This document shows positions 59,841 to 64,000 of a stretch of 64,000 nucleotides of DNA, one piece after another (position 1 is the stretch's first letter; every line of letters starts with the position of its first letter). This stretch comes from Peribacillus frigoritolerans (GTDB lineage Bacteria; Bacillota; Bacilli; Bacillales; DSM-1321). Position numbers and translations under genes: made by a program. The notes beneath the pieces were generated by a model. It was not told the DNA's origin, ran no database searches, and saw only the letters and a program-made list of their open reading frames with translations. The stretch lies in assembly GCF_001636405.1 (NCBI RefSeq), contig NZ_KV440950.1:488001-552000 (forward strand). Direction: 5' to 3'.

Positions 59841-62063
59841 TTAATTGGCCTGTTCTTTCTCTTCTTGATTGGTCACTTTACCCGGCCAAAAAGCACGGCG
59901 GCCAAGGAGGGAGGTGATTGCAGGAACAAGGAACGGGCGCACAATGAATGTGTCCATTAAAACACCAAGGGCGGTAATGAGCCCGAATTGGACCAATACT
60001 TGAATCGGAAGTGTGGCTAGAACGGAAAAAGTGGCTGCCAAGATTATTCCGGCGGAGGTGATGACACCGCTAGTTTCGGCAACGCCCTTTCTGATGGCCT
60101 GCTTGATTGGCATCGTTTCTTTCTTACGCCAAATGCTTGAAACCATGAAAATATTATAATCTTCTCCAAGTGCGACCAGGAATACGAAAGAATAAAGTGG
60201 AATTGTCCCCTCTATCGCATCGACACCCATGAAATGGTGCAGGATAATCCAACCTAACCCCATAGCTGCAAAGAATGAGAGAATGACTGTCCCCATTAAA
60301 TACACCATGGCTGTCATAGATCGCAAGTAGGCTAAAAGGAGCAGGGAAATCAGGACGATGATGATCGGGATGATCAAGAATTCATCGGATTTGACGGTAT
60401 CCCTTTTATCGAAATGAGTCGCAGTCTGCCCTCCAACCCAAACCTTTTCATCTACCGAAGATATATTGGCGGCTTTCAATTCTTTCTCCGCCATTGTGCG
60501 GATATCAGGAATGGAATCTATGGCCTCGATATCATATGGGTTGATGTTGAATGTGACCTCATAGGATTGCAGATCTTCATTCGATTTACTTGAGACTGGA
60601 TCGGCAACAGTTTCCACAATATCCATCCCTTTTAATGCCGGTGCTAAATCAATATCTTCACCATCCGTATCGACAACCACTGTCGCCGGTGCCAGTTCGC
60701 CTGGTGAATACGAGTCGGAAATGACAGAATAGCCTTCACGGGAGTTCATATCTTCAGGGAAGGAAGAGAGAATATCATATGAATATTTTATTTGTGAAGA
60801 ATATCCAGCTAAAACACTGAAGATGATCAGGCATGTAAGAATGACGGTCCATGGCTTGGTTGTGACGATATGGCCAATCCAGTTACCGATGCGGCCTTCT
60901 TTATGCTTTTTGACGGCTTTTCCCTTTTTCTTGGCCCGTGCTTCTGCCATTTCAGGTGTACGCGGGACGATTGGGAAGAAGGAAGCCCTTCCGAATACAG
61001 AAAGCAATGCAGGTACAAGTGTTAAAGCTGCCAGCATCATGATTAAAATCGACAAGCTGAATGGTACAGCGAAACGGTGGTAGGCTCCGTATTTGGCTAC
61101 AAGCAATGTTAGCAGGGAGATGACGATCGTTAGGCCGCTCATCGCAATGGCGCCTGATGAATCTTTAAATGCGGCGATCATGGCTTCCCGTTTGTTTTCA
61201 TGATTCCTTAATTCACTTCTGTAGTGAGAAATTAAAAATAGGCAATAGTCCGTTCCGGCACCGAATAATAATACGGTCATGATTGAAATGGCCTGTGAAT
61301 CGACTGTAATCCAACCATGATCTGCCATGAAGCCAAGGATCGGGCTTGTGACAATATAGGCGAAGCCTACTCCGATTAAAGGAATTATGGCTAAAAGCGG
61401 AGAGCGGTAAATGAGTAATAATACGACAAGTACAAGTATTACTGTCGCTAAAAGCAATTTGAAATCAGCACCTGAAAATAAACCCGTTGCATCGACTGAT
61501 ATTCCTACAGGGCCTGTCACTCGAAGGGATAATTCATCTGAATCGGTCGGGACCTTGAATGGGTCCGTTCCAATGCGCTCCGTTACTGCTTCATTAATGC
61601 TTTCAAGATTTTTTTCGAGAATTTCAGTCTCGGTCTTTTCTTTAAAGAAAAGCGGCTGTACGAAAGTCGTTCCATCTTCTGAAACCGATCCTTTAAGAGC
61701 AGGCAACGGAATTTCATGAAGCGGCGGTAAGAAAGATTGCTGTGTCAATGGATTATCTGTCAGTTCCTTGGAAAGATACTGGATTTCAGCCAAGTCGGCC
61801 TCTGTCAGTCCACCTTTCCGATGCCATGTAAGCAGGGCAGGTATTCCGGAGGAATTTGGAAACTCTTCTTTAATAAGTTCATCAGCCACGACAGAAGGTG
61901 AGTCTTCAGGCAAGTCTGAGGCATTATTTGCTGTTCGATCATTAACGGCAGGCAATATGAAGGTTAATGCGATTGCTGCAATTATCCATGCGGCAATGAC
62001 AACCCAACGACTGGTTTTTCCGGTCATCATCCTGCCAAGTCTTCCTATTATTGATTCGTCCAA
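59841..62063 (-). CDS. MMPL/RND family transporter
   Basis: About 740 residues with 12 helices in two halves, each half having a large extracellular loop, as in the MMPL branch of RND transporters (YdfJ/MmpL3-like). The G-x-D-Y-C motif in the first half (F-G-A-G-T-D-Y-C) and G-E-D-Y-N in the second are the proton-relay positions. It probably moves lipids or hydrophobic drugs. I place the start at TTG 62063, because AGCGGGGTG precedes it and the promoter at 62103-62132 would put any earlier ATG at or before the transcription start. Confidence 0.82.
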   Translation of the reverse strand: MDESIIGRLGRMMTGKTSRWVVIAAWIIAAIALTFILPAVNDRTANNASDLPEDSPSVVADELIKEEFPNSSGIPALLTWHRKGGLTEADLAEIQYLSKELTDNPLTQQSFLPPLHEIPLPALKGSVSEDGTTFVQPLFFKEKTETEILEKNLESINEAVTERIGTDPFKVPTDSDELSLRVTGPVGISVDATGLFSGADFKLLLATVILVLVVLLLIYRSPLLAIIPLIGVGFAYIVTSPILGFMADHGWITVDSQAISIMTVLLFGAGTDYCLFLISHYRSELRNHENKREAMIAAFKDSSGAIAMSGLTIVISLLTLLVAKYGAYHRFAVPFSLSILIMMLAALTLVPALLSVFGRASFFPIVPRTPEMAEARAKKKGKAVKKHKEGRIGNWIGHIVTTKPWTVILTCLIIFSVLAGYSSQIKYSYDILSSFPEDMNSREGYSVISDSYSPGELAPATVVVDTDGEDIDLAPALKGMDIVETVADPVSSKSNEDLQSYEVTFNINPYDIEAIDSIPDIRTMAEKELKAANISSVDEKVWVGGQTATHFDKRDTVKSDEFLIIPIIIVLISLLLLAYLRSMTAMVYLMGTVILSFFAAMGLGWIILHHFMGVDAIEGTIPLYSFVFLVALGEDYNIFMVSSIWRKKETMPIKQAIRKGVAETSGVITSAGIILAATFSVLATLPIQVLVQFGLITALGVLMDTFIVRPFLVPAITSLLGRRAFWPGKVTNQEEKEQAN

Positions 62064-62102
62064 TGTAGGCACCCCGCTTTTTAAATTTTTTATCCTCATT
62101 TC

Positions 62103-62132
62103 ATTATAGTGGTGTGATGTTGACTTATACAA
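62103..62132 (-). promoter_or_regulatory. Sigma-A promoter of the MMPL gene
   Basis: On the minus strand, TTGTAT (62127-62132 reversed), 18 bases, then TATAAT (62103-62108 reversed). Confidence 0.65.
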
Positions 62133-62257
62133 AAATGGGTATGCTCACTCCAACTACTAAACTCTTCAAGTCGTTAATGGCATGAAAATAGGCTCATCGA
62201 TATATAGGGGAAAAGTACTTATTTACCTAATTTCAATTAAATTTTGAAGATCGGTGA

Positions 62258-62281
62258 GTTAAATATAGGAAATGGGGGAAA
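62258..62281 (+). promoter_or_regulatory. Candidate sigma-B promoter of the catalase gene
   Basis: GTTAAA (62258-62263), 12 bases, GGGAAA (62276-62281), against consensus GTTTAA-N12-14-GGGTAT. It would give a leader of about 37 bases to the chosen TTG start and fits the general-stress role of many Bacillus catalases. No PerR box was recognised. Confidence 0.4.
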
Positions 62282-62324
62282 GTATAGTAGTATTGTGGCC
62301 TTTATTAACAAAGGAGGGATTTTT

Positions 62325-63902
62325 TTGTCTGATAAATCCAAAAAAACAAATGGTGAAACGAATGAAACATTAACGAACAGGCAAGGGCACCCGGTAACGA
62401 ATAACCAGAGTCTAAGAACTGTAGGGAACAGAGGTCCTAGTACACTTGAGAACTATGATTTCCTGGAAAAGATCAGCCACTTTGATAGGGAGCGCATCCC
62501 TGAACGAGTTGTGCATGCCCGCGGTGCAGGTGCGCATGGTTATTTCGTTCCGACAGGTAAAGCGGGGGACGAGCCGATTTCAAAATATACGAGAGCGAAG
62601 GTTTTTCAGGAAGAAGGTAAAAAAACCCCGGTATTCGTGAGGTTTTCATCTGTTATTCATGGAGGGACGTCCCCGGAAACGTTACGTGACCCAAGGGGAT
62701 TTGCCGTTAAATTTTATACGGAAGATGGAAACTGGGATCTTGTAGGCAATAACCTGAAAATTTTCTTTATCCGTGATGCCATGAAATTCCCGGATTTGAT
62801 TCATGCATTCAAACCGGATCCGGTCACGAATATTCAGGACGGCAGGAGGATTTTCGATTTTTGCTCGAGTTCACCTGAAACATTCCATATGGTTACCTTT
62901 GTGTTTTCCCCATGGGGCATCCCAGCTAACTACCGCATGATGCAAGGATCAGGGGTCAATACTTATAAATGGGTGAATGAGGAAGGGAAAGCGGTGCTCG
63001 TCAAGTATCATTGGGAGCCGAAACAAGGGATCAAGAACCTGACGCAGCAAGAGGCCAATGAAATTCAAGCTACGAACTTCAATCATGCCACACAGGATCT
63101 ATATGAAGCGATCGAACGCGGGGACTATCCGGAATGGGATCTCAACGTACAGATCATGAGTGATGATGATCATCCTGAGTTGGATTTCGATCCGCTGGAT
63201 GATACGAAGATCTGGCCGAAAGATGAGTTCCCATGGCTGCATGTCGGTACGATGGTATTGAATAAAAACCCTGAAGACTATTTCACTGAAGTCGAACAGG
63301 CTGCATTCGGTACCGGTGTCCTAGTGGATGGACTGGATTTTTCTGATGACAAGATGTTACAGGGACGTACATTCTCTTATTCCGATACACAGCGTCACCG
63401 TGTTGGCGCGAATTATTTGCAACTGCCGATCAATGCTCCAAAGAAACGAACTGCCACGAATCAGACTGGCGGACAGATGCAATATGAAGTTGGCAGAGGC
63501 AGCCAAAGCCCCCACATCAACTACGAACCATCCACTGTCGGCGGCTTGAAGGAAGCCAATCAAACGGGCAAAGAGTATACACCTATGGTGGAAGGGAAAC
63601 TTGTCCGTGAGACAATCGATCGCCAAAACAATACGAAACAGGCTGGGGAAACGTTCCGGGAATTCGAGGATTGGGAAAAAGACGATTTAATTTCCAATTT
63701 AGTGGCGGCATTGGCTCCTGCCGACAAGCGCATTCAGGAAAAAATGATAGCACTTGCAGAAGAGGCCGATGAAGAGTATGGCCGCAGGTTGAAAGAGGGA
63801 CTGGCCGCGGCCTCTGAACATACGGAATCTTCAAAACCACTGGGTGGGACGGATAACCCTGAGGCCGCCGTTAGAAAAGGACATGAAGCGGATCCATATT
63901 GA
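62325..63902 (+). CDS. Monofunctional heme catalase
   Basis: A 525-residue clade-type small-subunit catalase that breaks down hydrogen peroxide. The distal His is in [10 protein letters not shown], the distal Asn in D-L-V-G-N-N, and the proximal heme Tyr in R-x-F-S-Y-x-D-T-Q-x-x-R. An N-terminal Thr/Asn-rich lead and a C-terminal acidic tail flank the core. Start at TTG 62325, with AAGGAGG 7 bases upstream, is much better than an in-frame ATG at 62244. It may correspond to KatX or another stress catalase; I do not assign a symbol. Confidence 0.93.
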   Translation: MSDKSKKTNGETNETLTNRQGHPVTNNQSLRTVGNRGPSTLENYDFLEKISHFDRERIPERVVHARGAGAHGYFVPTGKAGDEPISKYTRAKVFQEEGKKTPVFVRFSSVIHGGTSPETLRDPRGFAVKFYTEDGNWDLVGNNLKIFFIRDAMKFPDLIHAFKPDPVTNIQDGRRIFDFCSSSPETFHMVTFVFSPWGIPANYRMMQGSGVNTYKWVNEEGKAVLVKYHWEPKQGIKNLTQQEANEIQATNFNHATQDLYEAIERGDYPEWDLNVQIMSDDDHPELDFDPLDDTKIWPKDEFPWLHVGTMVLNKNPEDYFTEVEQAAFGTGVLVDGLDFSDDKMLQGRTFSYSDTQRHRVGANYLQLPINAPKKRTATNQTGGQMQYEVGRGSQSPHINYEPSTVGGLKEANQTGKEYTPMVEGKLVRETIDRQNNTKQAGETFREFEDWEKDDLISNLVAALAPADKRIQEKMIALAEEADEEYGRRLKEGLAAASEHTESSKPLGGTDNPEAAVRKGHEADPY

Positions 63903-63917
63903 TTGAACTGAAAAGAA

Positions 63918-63956
63918 GCAAACTTCCTTATAAAGGGGTTTGCCTCTTTTTTTTAT
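63918..63956 (+). terminator. Terminator of the catalase gene
   Basis: GCAAACTTCCTT pairs with AAGGGGTTTGC around a short loop, followed by CTC and T8. Nothing is recognised from here to the window end. Confidence 0.85.
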
Positions 63957-64000
63957 GGGCATAATTAATGGATGTGTGGATGCTCTTCCAAGGATGCCTT

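Overview
The window reads as chromosome of a low-to-moderate GC Bacillaceae bacterium. The gene set and order (tagO, yvyE, degSU, degV, comFA/comFC, flgM, hpf, secA, prfB, ftsEX, ctpB, minJ) match the corresponding Bacillus subtilis chromosome arm. A Peribacillus/Bacillus simplex-type genome is my tentative guess; the sequence alone does not prove the genus. No rRNA, tRNA, prophage, transposase or CRISPR array was seen.

1-14 kb is a cell-envelope block: the C-terminus of a CorA-type transporter, PBP3 (pbpC), a SpoIID/LytB-SH3 protein, an alkaline phosphatase, the accessory translocase secA2 with a SLAP-domain partner, an LTA-synthase-like enzyme, a LytR-CpsA-Psr ligase (tagU) and a LysM-NlpC/P60 hydrolase. 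14-33 kb is a wall teichoic acid region: tagB and tagD on the minus strand; on the plus strand a double-domain CDP-glycerol transferase, a TarS-like GT2, a second CDP-glycerol transferase, tagG, tagH, tagA, a GT4 and tagO; and a second LCP enzyme on the minus strand. It is interrupted by a minus-strand Wzy/MurJ-like/GT4 operon that probably makes another polymer.

33-43.5 kb is the regulatory and competence block: yvyE, degS-degU, degV, comFA-comFC, yvyF-flgM-flgN and hpf. The flgK-to-fliT flagellar block found between flgN and hpf in B. subtilis is absent. In the hpf-secA interval lie a small zinc-ribbon gene with a SinR-operator-like palindrome, and sinI and sinR in convergent orientation. 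sinI is preceded by a class I cyclic-di-GMP riboswitch and by Spo0A-box-like sites. This is the most interesting feature of the window: it implies that the biofilm second messenger acts through RNA on the anti-repressor of the biofilm master repressor.

43.8-55.3 kb carries secA, prfB (with its programmed +1 frameshift), a YitT protein, cytochrome c-551, ftsEX with an adjacent coiled-coil M23 hydrolase, ctpB and minJ. 55.4-64 kb carries a Fur-box-flanked siderophore uptake locus (yfiY, yfiZ, yfhA), a YceI protein, two copies of a GC-rich intergenic repeat, an MMPL transporter and a catalase. Most transcription units end in clear intrinsic terminators, listed individually.
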